A DNA stretch of 64,000 nt from Pseudobacteriovorax antillogorgiicola (GTDB lineage: Bacteria; Bdellovibrionota_B; Oligoflexia; Oligoflexales; CAIYRB01). The position numbers were made by a program, and so were the translations under genes. The stretch spans positions 1 through 64,000 of the forward strand of contig CAMAXT010000003.1 in the NCBI GenBank assembly GCA_945862295.1, given 5' to 3'. Shown in pieces: positions 9,241-18,064 of this stretch. Under the pieces are notes generated by a model. It was not told the DNA's origin. It was given only the letters and a program-made list of their open reading frames with translations, and ran no database searches. The stretch's first letter is position 1; each line of letters opens with the position of its first letter.

Positions 9241-9675
9241 CTAGTGTAGCTGGAGCGCAGATCCTGACGCACCACGGTAGAGAGCGGTAGCTGCTAGTTG
9301 CTTGTCAGCTGCCTTAGCCGCAAGATCTTCAACACCAATTATTCCAATTGGAGAATCATCTGCGTCAATCACAATGATGCGACGAAGTTGATGGCGCTCC
9401 ATGAGATTCACAATATGTCCGACCTCAGTCTCGGCCCTGCACGTTACAACATCCTGAGTCATGACAAGATCAACCTCAACAGTCTCTGGGTTGATACCTC
9501 TCGCCATGGCGCGGACGACTAAGTCGCGATCAGTGATAATGCCGATGAGTCTATTGCCGTCAACTACAGGGAGAACCCCAACATTATGATTGACCATTTT
9601 TTTTGCGGCCATAAGGAGTGATGCTCGCCGGTCAATAACCTCTAGGGACAGGGACATGATGTCTTTTGCCAACAT
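9241..9675 (-). CDS. CBS-domain pair protein
   Basis: A 144-residue stand-alone protein made of two CBS domains (about residues 5-62 and 70-128), with VLPVVDGNRLIGIITDRDLV typical of the fold and RIIVIDADDSPIGIIGVEDL in the second half. Such modules bind adenine nucleotides and sense energy or redox state. ATG 9675 is chosen because a perfect GGAGG lies six bases upstream; a longer reading frame to 9810 lacks homology. It converges with the amine oxidase gene. Confidence 0.88.
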   Translation of the reverse strand: MLAKDIMSLSLEVIDRRASLLMAAKKMVNHNVGVLPVVDGNRLIGIITDRDLVVRAMARGINPETVEVDLVMTQDVVTCRAETEVGHIVNLMERHQLRRIIVIDADDSPIGIIGVEDLAAKAADKQLAATALYRGASGSALQLH

Positions 9676-9906
9676 TACCAACCTCCAACAAGTTTCTGGA
9701 CATAGCCGAATTTTAAAAAGCAAGATTTGGACCAATAGAAACCGTTGATGTTTTTGCAGGCGATGGATCAAATCACGCGCCTGAATCAGCAAAAAGCTCA
9801 AACCACTCACAGCAAGCGGTACCAGGATTCCCGAATCTTACCAAATCAGCTTTGCAGGTCTTGAGAAAACGCCAACTTTTTACTAATCTGTATTAAATAA
9901 TCATTG

Positions 9907-10617
9907 GTGGACTCAAATTTGGAAAACTGTCCTTGGCAGGGATTTCAACCGGCCACGATAAAATTTTGTGAAGACCAACTCTGCTCGTGGGTAACCCAAC
10001 CAGCAAATACTTGGTCTAATATCGGTTTTGTTATCGTTGGAATTTTGATTTACCGGCGCGCTCAGGCAATGAAACAGGGTGGCCTGACGTTAATTGGCAT
10101 CAGCAGTGTTCTTGTAGGTGTTGGCTCTGGCATGTTTCACGCCAGTAGCACGTTTCTGTTCGAGGTATTTGATCTACTAGGCATGTTTATGATCAGCGGC
10201 ATCCTATTATGTTTTAATTTGCAGCGCCTCACTGGTATTTCAAACCGCATTAACACTGCTATCTATTTGGCTTTAAATGCCGCTTCAGCAGCATTGATGC
10301 TTATATGGCACCCATCAGGCATTGCGACATTTGCCGTGCAAATTGCAATAGCTTTAACCCTTGAGTTACTTCTCCATATCAGACGAGATGAGATATCCTA
10401 TCGTCCTTTTCTGTATGTAACCGGAATTTTCACACTATCGTTTTTAATTTGGGGTCTGGACATTAGTAAAATGGTTTGTGATCCACATAATCACATTCTC
10501 ACTGGCCATGCCGTTTGGCATCTACTTAACGCAGCTGCAATCTTTTTCATCTTCAAGTTCTACTCACAGTTCTCAACAACTAAAAAAGGACGTTTTAGTC
10601 TGGAGCCAAGAGCATGA
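9907..10617 (+). CDS. ceramidase-family (CREST) multi-pass membrane hydrolase
   Basis: About 236 residues with roughly seven membrane segments. The pattern fits the alkaline ceramidase/CREST superfamily: WxxxCE-like N-terminus (FCEDQLCSWV), then NTWSNIGFVIVG, a central GMFHAS with the first metal-ligand His, and a late HAVWHLLNA carrying the paired His residues. Members are zinc-dependent amidases or receptors in the membrane; the bacterial substrate is unknown. TTG 9904 or GTG 9907 could start it, with no clear Shine-Dalgarno. The stop overlaps the next start (ATGA), so the two are coupled. Confidence 0.75.
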   Translation: MDSNLENCPWQGFQPATIKFCEDQLCSWVTQPANTWSNIGFVIVGILIYRRAQAMKQGGLTLIGISSVLVGVGSGMFHASSTFLFEVFDLLGMFMISGILLCFNLQRLTGISNRINTAIYLALNAASAALMLIWHPSGIATFAVQIAIALTLELLLHIRRDEISYRPFLYVTGIFTLSFLIWGLDISKMVCDPHNHILTGHAVWHLLNAAAIFFIFKFYSQFSTTKKGRFSLEPRA

Positions 10618-10802
10618 TCGACCCATTAGTGCACAAAATACTTCTTGGCACCATTGCATACGGGATCTGCCTGTGTCTCACCGCGGGAGGGTTTCAACTA
10701 TATCGAAAAGAAAAAAAGAGCGCCATGTTTCTGCTATCAGCAGGAACAATGATGCTCGTTTTATCAATCACAGTCAGAATCATACGTTCTAACACTATGT
10801 AG
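10614..10802 (+). CDS. small two-helix membrane protein
   Basis: A 62-residue protein with two predicted membrane helices (about residues 9-29 and 37-56) separated by a basic YRKEKKS turn. It overlaps the ceramidase-like gene by four bases, which implies coupled translation and a related membrane role. I do not recognise a family. Confidence 0.6.
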   Translation: MIDPLVHKILLGTIAYGICLCLTAGGFQLYRKEKKSAMFLLSAGTMMLVLSITVRIIRSNTM

Positions 10803-10808
10803 ACAAAG

Positions 10809-12740
10809 TTAGCTTGGCTTCTGCGACTTGGCCCATTCGAGATTCTGCTTTAAAAAATCCCGCAACGCTTTGCCTTTAACAGCACGGTTATTCAAAAAAC
10901 TGGTCGAAAGACGAATGAGTTCGTCCCAACGTTCAAACTTCAGATTCATCGAAACACAGATTTCGATCGCAGATTTTCCGAGGTCCATCGCAGGAAAGTC
11001 ATTTGCGATTGCCTCCATTAATGGCAATGATTCGGTATAATGGCCGTAAGTAAATAGGTCATGAGCAATCTGGTAGCGAAGGTTAAGGGCATTCTCAGCA
11101 GTTGGAACGATCCGCAGGTAGTCATTTGCTGCGACTGCGAACCGAGCCTTCAATTCTGGCAGTGCAATTGGCTTTTTGACCTCGCCCGGCGGTGGAACTT
11201 CAGAGAATGTGCCCTCTTCAATCAATTTGACTAAAATCTTGATGCGCTCAAAGGCAGCGACCTCTAATTGATCGCCGGCTTTTGCGCCCATGGTAACGAT
11301 CGAATCTAGCTCATTAAGAGCGTCTTTCCAGCGTTCCTGGGCGAGCAGAGCTTCAGCTATCGACAAACGAATCGTCAGTAGTTTTGTACCATCTTTTTCT
11401 TTAGCAGCTTGTTTTTGGAGTTCAAGGATAGCTGCAGTCATGAGTTCTTTTTTTCGTTTAACATCCGGCTGCGCTTGGGCTGTGCTGAGTAAACGAAATC
11501 CTACCGTCGCTGGCAAAAGTTGATGCATCTTTACTGCGCGTGTCATGACAGCTTGGTTTTCATGATGCTCATCATACCAGTCGCCTGTCGTGTCGGTAGT
11601 CAACTTTATGATCGCATCGAGTTCTTTTTGCATAGCTGCAACATTTCCAGCTGCGATGTAGGCATGAGCTAAACGCAGGTGAATGTCTGGACGCTCAATA
11701 GTCTCAGGATCTTCTTTAAACTTAGCTTCGTAGTAGGGAACTGCTTTGTCGAGCTTACCTTTGACAATCCAATCGAGAGCCTGCATGTCTTTAAACTGCA
11801 CTATCTTCTTTTTCTCTCCGATTTTTTCGTAAAACGCCGTCGCCGCTGCTTCATCATCTAAAGTTGCCCAGAGCCAAGTCAAATCATTGATAGCTTCCTT
11901 GCGCAATTGAAAGAAAACTTCGGTATCTTCCTTCATCCCAATGACAACGAGCTGAAGTGCGGCCATTGCTTTTTTAAGATTGTCTTCTTTTTGTTTTTCC
12001 TCCGGTGTTAGGTACCGAATGAGGTAGGCCCATCCCAATCGGTAGGTCGCATAGTGCTTAAGTTCATCCTGTACAGGCTCTTTGCGTACGTCATCGTAAA
12101 TCCTGATCGCTTCATCTAATTTCTTTTTACTCATCAACAAGTCAGCATGTGACAGCGAAGCTTTTCGGATCCACTCCGGGGTTTTACTTTGTTGCTTGGC
12201 TAGCTTTAGGTACATCTCAATGTGTTCGTTGCCAACCCTTGCCATAGCGCTACCAGTCATCCAATTGACTTGCGCGGTACGCAAATCCTTGGGGAAATTT
12301 GCAGCAAATTCTCGCATTTTATTCGATATTGCTAGGAGTTGTTCATTGACGATGGTGAGTTTAAGTTCAGGTTTATTTAAAGTTTCACCAATCCACCAAC
12401 GGTCAAAATCCTGATTATAGGTTTCGATTGCTCTGTGCTGTAAATAATTAGCCCGTTCAGTATGATAACGACCTAATTCAAAAAGGTAGGTCGCTCCTTG
12501 GATGGTTGCTTTTTCTTGCTGATACTTTGCTTCAAGACCCGTGATGATCGCCTGTCTTTTTTTCTCCGCCTCTAGCAATTGCTTATCATCCAGATCATCG
12601 TCCCAAGGAAGCAGCGTCGCATGCAAGGTAAACTGATCGGGAGCAGCATCAATCAACTTCTCAGCCACCACACGTGACGATGATCCAAATGAAGGTGTTG
12701 TCAGACAAAAAACCGAAACAAAAAGAACAACAAAATTCAT
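10809..12740 (-). CDS. secreted TPR-repeat protein
   Basis: A large exported protein (about 643 residues) of helical TPR-like repeats, for example YEAKFKEDPETIERPDIHLRLA in the middle, preceded by a signal peptide (MNFVVLFVSVFC...PSFG). The repeats and lack of catalytic motifs point to a periplasmic scaffold. ATG 12740 is chosen because it directly begins the signal peptide; the open frame reaches 12830. It converges on the small membrane protein with a 6-bp gap. The function is unknown. Confidence 0.75.
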   Translation of the reverse strand: MNFVVLFVSVFCLTTPSFGSSSRVVAEKLIDAAPDQFTLHATLLPWDDDLDDKQLLEAEKKRQAIITGLEAKYQQEKATIQGATYLFELGRYHTERANYLQHRAIETYNQDFDRWWIGETLNKPELKLTIVNEQLLAISNKMREFAANFPKDLRTAQVNWMTGSAMARVGNEHIEMYLKLAKQQSKTPEWIRKASLSHADLLMSKKKLDEAIRIYDDVRKEPVQDELKHYATYRLGWAYLIRYLTPEEKQKEDNLKKAMAALQLVVIGMKEDTEVFFQLRKEAINDLTWLWATLDDEAAATAFYEKIGEKKKIVQFKDMQALDWIVKGKLDKAVPYYEAKFKEDPETIERPDIHLRLAHAYIAAGNVAAMQKELDAIIKLTTDTTGDWYDEHHENQAVMTRAVKMHQLLPATVGFRLLSTAQAQPDVKRKKELMTAAILELQKQAAKEKDGTKLLTIRLSIAEALLAQERWKDALNELDSIVTMGAKAGDQLEVAAFERIKILVKLIEEGTFSEVPPPGEVKKPIALPELKARFAVAANDYLRIVPTAENALNLRYQIAHDLFTYGHYTESLPLMEAIANDFPAMDLGKSAIEICVSMNLKFERWDELIRLSTSFLNNRAVKGKALRDFLKQNLEWAKSQKPS

Positions 12741-13058
12741 GGCAGTCCCAAATATAGATGGCATAAATATACTTAGATTATAGCAGATACTCGGTGTGTT
12801 TTTCTTAACCCGACCTCGCAGATTTAACAAAATAGGAAAAAAGACACGGAAAAACCCATGTTAATTCTCGTCGGGCAACACCATGCTAGCAAATTATTTA
12901 AATATTACAGCCCCTTACATGGACGGCGGTCAGCGGATCTTGTTGACACCCATGAGCCGATGTGGTTCCATTCTATTTCTCATATTCAGATGTGTAAAAC
13001 AGATCGCACCCATTCCCTTTGTTAGTCAAAAGGGTGAGACACTACAAGGAGCTACTCG
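12741..13058. other. intergenic region between divergent TPR and peroxiredoxin genes
   Basis: About 318 bp that must carry the promoters of both divergent genes. I see only the AAGGAG Shine-Dalgarno (about 13046) of the peroxiredoxin gene with confidence; no convincing -35/-10 pair or operator was found. Confidence 0.4.
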
Positions 13059-13640
13059 ATGGCAGTTTTAGTTGGAAAAAATGCACCAGATTTTAAAGCA
13101 ACAGCAGTTGTAAACGGCGATTTTAAACAAGTCAGCCTGAGCGACTACAAAGGAAAATTCGTCCTTTTGTTTTTCTACCCGCTCGATTTCACATTTGTTT
13201 GCCCAACTGAAATGCACGCATTTCAGGATAAAGCGGACGCTTTCAAGAAACTAAACACAGAAATCATCGGCGTTTCTGTTGATAGTCAGTTTTCTCACCT
13301 GGCATGGTTGAACACTAAGCGCGAAGATGGCGGTATCGAAGGCGTTAAATATCCGATCGTCGCTGACATCAACAAAACTATCGCTCGTGACTACGATGTT
13401 CTTATTCCAGACGCTGGTATCGCTCTTCGCGGCGCATTCCTCATCGACAAACAAGGTAAAGTTCGTCACCAAACAGTCAACGACCTACCACTAGGCCGTA
13501 ACATCGATGAATTCCTGCGTTTGGTTGAAGCACTACAATTCCACGAAGAGCATGGCGAAGTTTGCCCAGCTAACTGGAAAAAAGGCGACAAATCAATGAA
13601 GGCTGACCAAGCTGGTCTAAAAGCTTATTTCAAAAAATGA
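13059..13640 (+). CDS. typical 2-Cys peroxiredoxin (AhpC/Prx1 type)
   Basis: A 193-residue peroxidase that reduces H2O2 and organic hydroperoxides using thiols. The peroxidatic Cys48 lies in DFTFVCPTE and the resolving Cys169 in HGEVCPANW, as in typical 2-Cys enzymes; [12 protein letters not shown] and the [12 protein letters not shown] block confirm the family. Length and residues are complete. Start ATG follows AAGGAG. It is a single gene ending in a strong intrinsic terminator at 13660-13692. No AhpF lies next to it, so thioredoxin-type reductants are probable. Confidence 0.95.
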   Translation: MAVLVGKNAPDFKATAVVNGDFKQVSLSDYKGKFVLLFFYPLDFTFVCPTEMHAFQDKADAFKKLNTEIIGVSVDSQFSHLAWLNTKREDGGIEGVKYPIVADINKTIARDYDVLIPDAGIALRGAFLIDKQGKVRHQTVNDLPLGRNIDEFLRLVEALQFHEEHGEVCPANWKKGDKSMKADQAGLKAYFKK

Positions 13641-13659
13641 GCTATGTAAGTTAAATACG

Positions 13660-13692
13660 AAATCCCAACCCTAAAACGGGTTGGGATTTTTT
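13660..13692 (+). terminator. intrinsic terminator after peroxiredoxin gene
   Basis: A perfect 12-bp stem (AAATCCCAACCC / GGGTTGGGATTT), six-base loop and following T run, 19 bases after the stop codon. Confidence 0.92.
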
Positions 13693-13717
13693 ATGTCTAA
13701 GGAGCTGTTTAATAACA

Positions 13718-15388
13718 TTACTGAATCAAACTAATTCCAGGTTTGCCCTTTTGCATCGTCAACAAAAGAAGGGAGCAGATATCATCTGAGTTTATCTTTT
13801 CGGAATGGTTGCTATCTCCAAGTACCCCGATCACCTGCGTTGACGCCGTAAACGGCTTCCAATCTTCCCAGCCCGACCCTGATTGGACGTTGCCAGTGTA
13901 AGCAAAATGCGTCCAAAGTCTCCCAATTTTCTCTTGAAACTTTAAATGCGGACCGACTCCCGGCAACCATGCAAAGGGTGGAACCTGCTGAAACACATAA
14001 AAAAGTTCCATCCCATGAAAGCTACCTTTTACCCAGCGGTCCATGACATCAAAAATATTTTTTTCGAACTGATAGAGATAAACCGGTGAGGTCTGGGCAC
14101 TCGAGAAAAGCCCGGCGTAATAGCGAGCACGACAACCGAAATGGTAATCCGTTTTCAGTCTAGCTAGCAGTGGCTCGTAAGACTTAACCTTGCCTTGCTC
14201 ATAGTGAGCTTTAATCTTGGCTTTAGTTGTTTCATCTATTTTCCAGTTCTTAAAGAGCAATTCCCAGTTATCTTTTGAATCTTTCATCATAAAAGTCGGT
14301 ATCTCTTGTTGGTTCGTTCCGATGAGAATCGGGATATCCATATGGCGCTTTGCCTTGATGACTTCATCTGGATACTCAGTAAAAAATGCTCCGTCAAAGA
14401 CCGGCGAGAAATAGAAGTTATCTAGAGACGGTGATTGATAATCCATCTCAGGTTCTGCTTTAGAAATCCTTTCAAGAGACATCTCAACTAAACAAGACGC
14501 CTTAACCTTGCCGTCCGAATGTCGATTGCAGCCAAGTTTTTGAATCAGATACTTACTAACTTCTTTCGCGTACTCCGTTGATGAGATCCAACAGGTTCCG
14601 CTTTGTAAGATCGCTTTTTGGAAAAGCCCTTTCGCATCGGGATGAGCAATGAGATTACAAAGACTCATTGCACCTGAAGAAGAGCCAAAAGCAGTCACAT
14701 TGTTCAAGTCTCCACCAAAGGCACCGATGTTAGCCTTTACCCATGCGAACGCTTGTAACTGATCCAGGTGTCCTAAATTTCCTACAGCTGGTTCGCGCTG
14801 CGCCAAATCAGGGTCATACATGAAGCCGCTGGTGCCAGTTCGGTAGTTAATTGATACGACAATAACGTTACCAAGATCAGCCAAGCGTTCACCGTTGTAG
14901 ATCGGTAATCCAAATGGTGTCCAAGAGGACGATCCCACCTGAAAACCACCACCAGGCATAAAAACCATTACAGGTAGTTTTACAGTATCTTTCGTATGCA
15001 TCGCCTTCTTCGGAACCCATATGTTCAAATTCAAACAGTCAGGGCCACCAGAAAAACTGCGAGTAAACATCGCATCGGAATTAAATTTATCCATATGGGG
15101 ACAAGATGTTCCATACGAATGAGCTTTTAAGGTTTTATACTTTCCAACCAAAGTTGGTTTACGCCAGCGAAGATCATCAACAAAGGGAGCAGCATAAGGT
15201 ATGCCTAGAAAGGCAATTGCGTCAGCGCTTTCAAGACCGTTAACTGTACCATCAGCGATCACCACGTCGTGAGATTTCTTCAGTGCTTTCTTGGCAAAGA
15301 CATATGGACAATAAGCGATTACAACCGCTAATAGTAGGTATCGAAGACGAAAGAAAGACTTCACGGGAAAGACCCACCATATTGACAA
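13718..15388 (-). CDS. secreted type-B carboxylesterase
   Basis: A 556-residue alpha/beta-hydrolase of the carboxylesterase type-B family. Residues 146-148 (GGG in VFMPGGGFQVG) form the oxyanion hole, Ser237 in FGSSSGA is the nucleophile, GPDCLNLNIW is the family's second signature, and a late His sits in GSFHGMELFYVF. An N-terminal hydrophobic stretch (residues about 17-32) suggests export. It hydrolyses carboxylic esters; the natural substrate is not known. The gene stands alone, 39 bp downstream of the DUF4105 gene on the same strand, so it may share its transcript. Confidence 0.9.
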   Translation of the reverse strand: MSIWWVFPVKSFFRLRYLLLAVVIAYCPYVFAKKALKKSHDVVIADGTVNGLESADAIAFLGIPYAAPFVDDLRWRKPTLVGKYKTLKAHSYGTSCPHMDKFNSDAMFTRSFSGGPDCLNLNIWVPKKAMHTKDTVKLPVMVFMPGGGFQVGSSSWTPFGLPIYNGERLADLGNVIVVSINYRTGTSGFMYDPDLAQREPAVGNLGHLDQLQAFAWVKANIGAFGGDLNNVTAFGSSSGAMSLCNLIAHPDAKGLFQKAILQSGTCWISSTEYAKEVSKYLIQKLGCNRHSDGKVKASCLVEMSLERISKAEPEMDYQSPSLDNFYFSPVFDGAFFTEYPDEVIKAKRHMDIPILIGTNQQEIPTFMMKDSKDNWELLFKNWKIDETTKAKIKAHYEQGKVKSYEPLLARLKTDYHFGCRARYYAGLFSSAQTSPVYLYQFEKNIFDVMDRWVKGSFHGMELFYVFQQVPPFAWLPGVGPHLKFQEKIGRLWTHFAYTGNVQSGSGWEDWKPFTASTQVIGVLGDSNHSEKINSDDICSLLLLTMQKGKPGISLIQ

Positions 15389-15427
15389 CTAGACTTATTT
15401 ATTAGTTGCCCTGATAACAGAGCAATT

Positions 15428-18064
15428 CTACCACCGGTTCCACTCTACACCAAAACTGTAATGCACATAGGGTTCCCTCATCGAGACCTCATCTGCAAAT
15501 GGTAGCGTTCTGACTGCAGTAGCTGAAAGAAGGAACTCACTTGGCAACGACTCAGGCAGACGGTACTGCATCGAAAGGCTAGAGAGAGCCTCAAAATATT
15601 CTTGTCCCGCAATGTATTTCAAACGATGGTTGTATGCACCTCGCAGCTGCCAAGTCCGGGAGCTGCCAAATGTCGTTAGCCCCTCCAACCGAAAGGGCAG
15701 CACGAGAGCCGACTGTTGAGGCACAAATTTTTCAGTTCGGCTTTTTCGCCAGTTAACATCAAAATCAGCGCCGACGGAAAAAAACAGATAGTCTAGATAG
15801 AGTCGACTGGACGCCAAATTAAACAAAATGGAGCCACCTGCTACCGTGCTATGCATCATGTCTTGTTCGGAATCGTTCTTAAGATTTAACAGACTCAAAC
15901 CGATGCCAATTTTTCCCTGCTCGGAAAAGTAAGAGGGCACCTCATAAAGACGTTCTTTAAATTTTCTGATTTCAAGTGCCGTCAATTGCCATCTAAATGC
16001 ATCACCGCCGTCAGAATTAGGCATAAACGACTCGAATTTGAACTCGCCAAGTCGCACAGATGTCCCGCGCTGCATTGATTGACTAGCAACCGATCCAGCC
16101 TCCTGTTTATGCACAGCGAAGCCAACGAATAGGCCCTTATGCCGACTTTTTTCCGCATGTGCCACGCCTACAGAAACGGAAGATAACTGAGTATTTTGGG
16201 AGCCGGCTACGGCATCTGCACTTTCTTCATCGCGCACCGACTCACTAATCAGAACATTGGTATCAACAGTATCTCCATAGACGACATCACCATATTTACT
16301 AAACAGCTCTTTCTGGCTAGATCGCAAAAACTCGGTGACCTTCGACGTATAGTTTTCGCAGCGCTGGCTTCGGTCAAGATAGGAAAGCTCAGCGTCCTGT
16401 CCCAATGCAGCAAGTTGGTAAAATGCACCTGCTTGTTCTGGGGACACATCATGCCTTGATTTGAGTTTCTGCCAGCTAGAAAGGCGAAGAGCTTCTTTCG
16501 CTGCCATAACATCACCCAAACCAGAGGTTCCTAATCTGGCCCGGAGTTCTTCCTGGGCAATATGACCTTTCTTTCGGTAGCTATAAAAAGACGGGAATAT
16601 CTGTTCCGCCAAACCTTTGCGGATCATTAATGCAACAAGTGAATTGGGCGGCACAACGAAGGGATCAAATTCTGCAATCTCTCTGACACCTATACCCTCG
16701 CCAATGATCTGGACAAGAATAGAAGCGCAGTTGCGATCGAAAAAATAGTACTTCGATTTAAAATTATGTTTGGCGGTGTAAAGGCGATTGATCAGAGATT
16801 TTTTTTGTTCGTCAGAAAGATTGAGTTTGAACCGCAATAAATTTCTGTCTTGATCGATCGTGTATGTTTTTACTGCTTGATAAAGTGTCTGTCGATCATA
16901 GACTGTAAGAAATCCGCCACTCAATCCTTTCAATGCCTGAACTATCGACCTCATCGCGTCATGATCTTCACGAATAGCTTGGCCAAAATTGAACCATGAC
17001 TGTCGGCATTCAGCTGGAAGCGCATCCGTGCGCGCACTTGGTTTTGCCGGGCTATCGGATTCCGTATCTGCAAGAAAAGAGATGACTAAGTCGTTAGGAT
17101 TTTCGACACCGAGTTTTTCCGCTTCAGAGTTATTGCGCATCCGAACGCGTAAAATCAAGTGGCCTGCAATCTCAGCCGCATCGTTTACACCCGGGGTTGC
17201 ATAAAGTAGTTCGAATCCTTCAACGGTATCAGTATTAAACTGTCCCATCGGAATCCGTCGGCGCGTGATCGGATCAAGAAACGTAACGTCATCAAGAAAG
17301 CCGTCATCACTGGTTTGACAGGCCAGCTTCACCGCCTCTGCGAATGGCTCGAAACTCGGAAACTGAAGTTTAAAAAATTCATATTTATCAGCTATGCGGC
17401 ACTTAACTGAGTGTTCCGGGCTTGTCTCATTGTCGACGAAGAAAAATTCTCCAAACGTCGCGAAGTCTTCCTCTGGACTTGCCATCCCTTCATCACGCGC
17501 ATAATTACGCGGGTCCTGATTGAGGGCCTCTCGGGTAAAAGGAATCTTGATGCCAAAGTATTCCCGGTAACGCCAACCGCTGATATTGCGCCACTGATGA
17601 ATCCGGCTGATTTTTTGATCTGAATCATACAAATGCAGAAGGTGATGAACAATCTTACGCTTAAAGTACAATGTGAATTGGGTTGTCTCTAATTGATTTA
17701 GGCCGTCATCTGCCAGTTTCTTTGTCAAATGGTCTGCGTCATGCAGCTGAATTTTTATTTGAAAATTCAGCGGCCAGGGAGCTAGGTGGGTATCGGTTCT
17801 CCCAGGTTTGCCGTAAGACTTAAATAGTCGCGCTTTTGATCCTGGGACTTTCTTCGCAGCCTGTGACACCGATTCTGGAAGACTTGCTAAAAGTTCTTCG
17901 ACGGCGGCTATTTCAAAACTCTGCCAGCGGCCCGGCCCATCGGTATCGATAAGTGCGATACCGTATTTTGCTTCCACCTCATTACGACCAGCAAACGCTG
18001 TCGCACTGACAAGTAAAACGACAGCAGCGACTAATACCTTAGCTATTGAGATTTGGCACGACAT
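15428..18064 (-). CDS. DUF4105 (Lnb N-terminal-like) exported protein with beta-barrel-like C-terminus
   Basis: About 878 residues from ATG 18064, chosen because it opens a clean signal peptide ending ATAFA. The middle contains the DUF4105 hallmark YYFFDRNCASILVQI; the Cys in RNCAS is the conserved putative nucleophile of this papain-like family. The last 250 residues have alternating patterns and a final aromatic (NRW), as in outer-membrane barrels. It overlaps the upstream repeat-protein gene by 26 bases, which indicates a coupled pair. A protease, amidase or lipid-modifying role is possible, but the family is biochemically ill-defined. Confidence 0.7.
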   Translation of the reverse strand: MSCQISIAKVLVAAVVLLVSATAFAGRNEVEAKYGIALIDTDGPGRWQSFEIAAVEELLASLPESVSQAAKKVPGSKARLFKSYGKPGRTDTHLAPWPLNFQIKIQLHDADHLTKKLADDGLNQLETTQFTLYFKRKIVHHLLHLYDSDQKISRIHQWRNISGWRYREYFGIKIPFTREALNQDPRNYARDEGMASPEEDFATFGEFFFVDNETSPEHSVKCRIADKYEFFKLQFPSFEPFAEAVKLACQTSDDGFLDDVTFLDPITRRRIPMGQFNTDTVEGFELLYATPGVNDAAEIAGHLILRVRMRNNSEAEKLGVENPNDLVISFLADTESDSPAKPSARTDALPAECRQSWFNFGQAIREDHDAMRSIVQALKGLSGGFLTVYDRQTLYQAVKTYTIDQDRNLLRFKLNLSDEQKKSLINRLYTAKHNFKSKYYFFDRNCASILVQIIGEGIGVREIAEFDPFVVPPNSLVALMIRKGLAEQIFPSFYSYRKKGHIAQEELRARLGTSGLGDVMAAKEALRLSSWQKLKSRHDVSPEQAGAFYQLAALGQDAELSYLDRSQRCENYTSKVTEFLRSSQKELFSKYGDVVYGDTVDTNVLISESVRDEESADAVAGSQNTQLSSVSVGVAHAEKSRHKGLFVGFAVHKQEAGSVASQSMQRGTSVRLGEFKFESFMPNSDGGDAFRWQLTALEIRKFKERLYEVPSYFSEQGKIGIGLSLLNLKNDSEQDMMHSTVAGGSILFNLASSRLYLDYLFFSVGADFDVNWRKSRTEKFVPQQSALVLPFRLEGLTTFGSSRTWQLRGAYNHRLKYIAGQEYFEALSSLSMQYRLPESLPSEFLLSATAVRTLPFADEVSMREPYVHYSFGVEWNRW

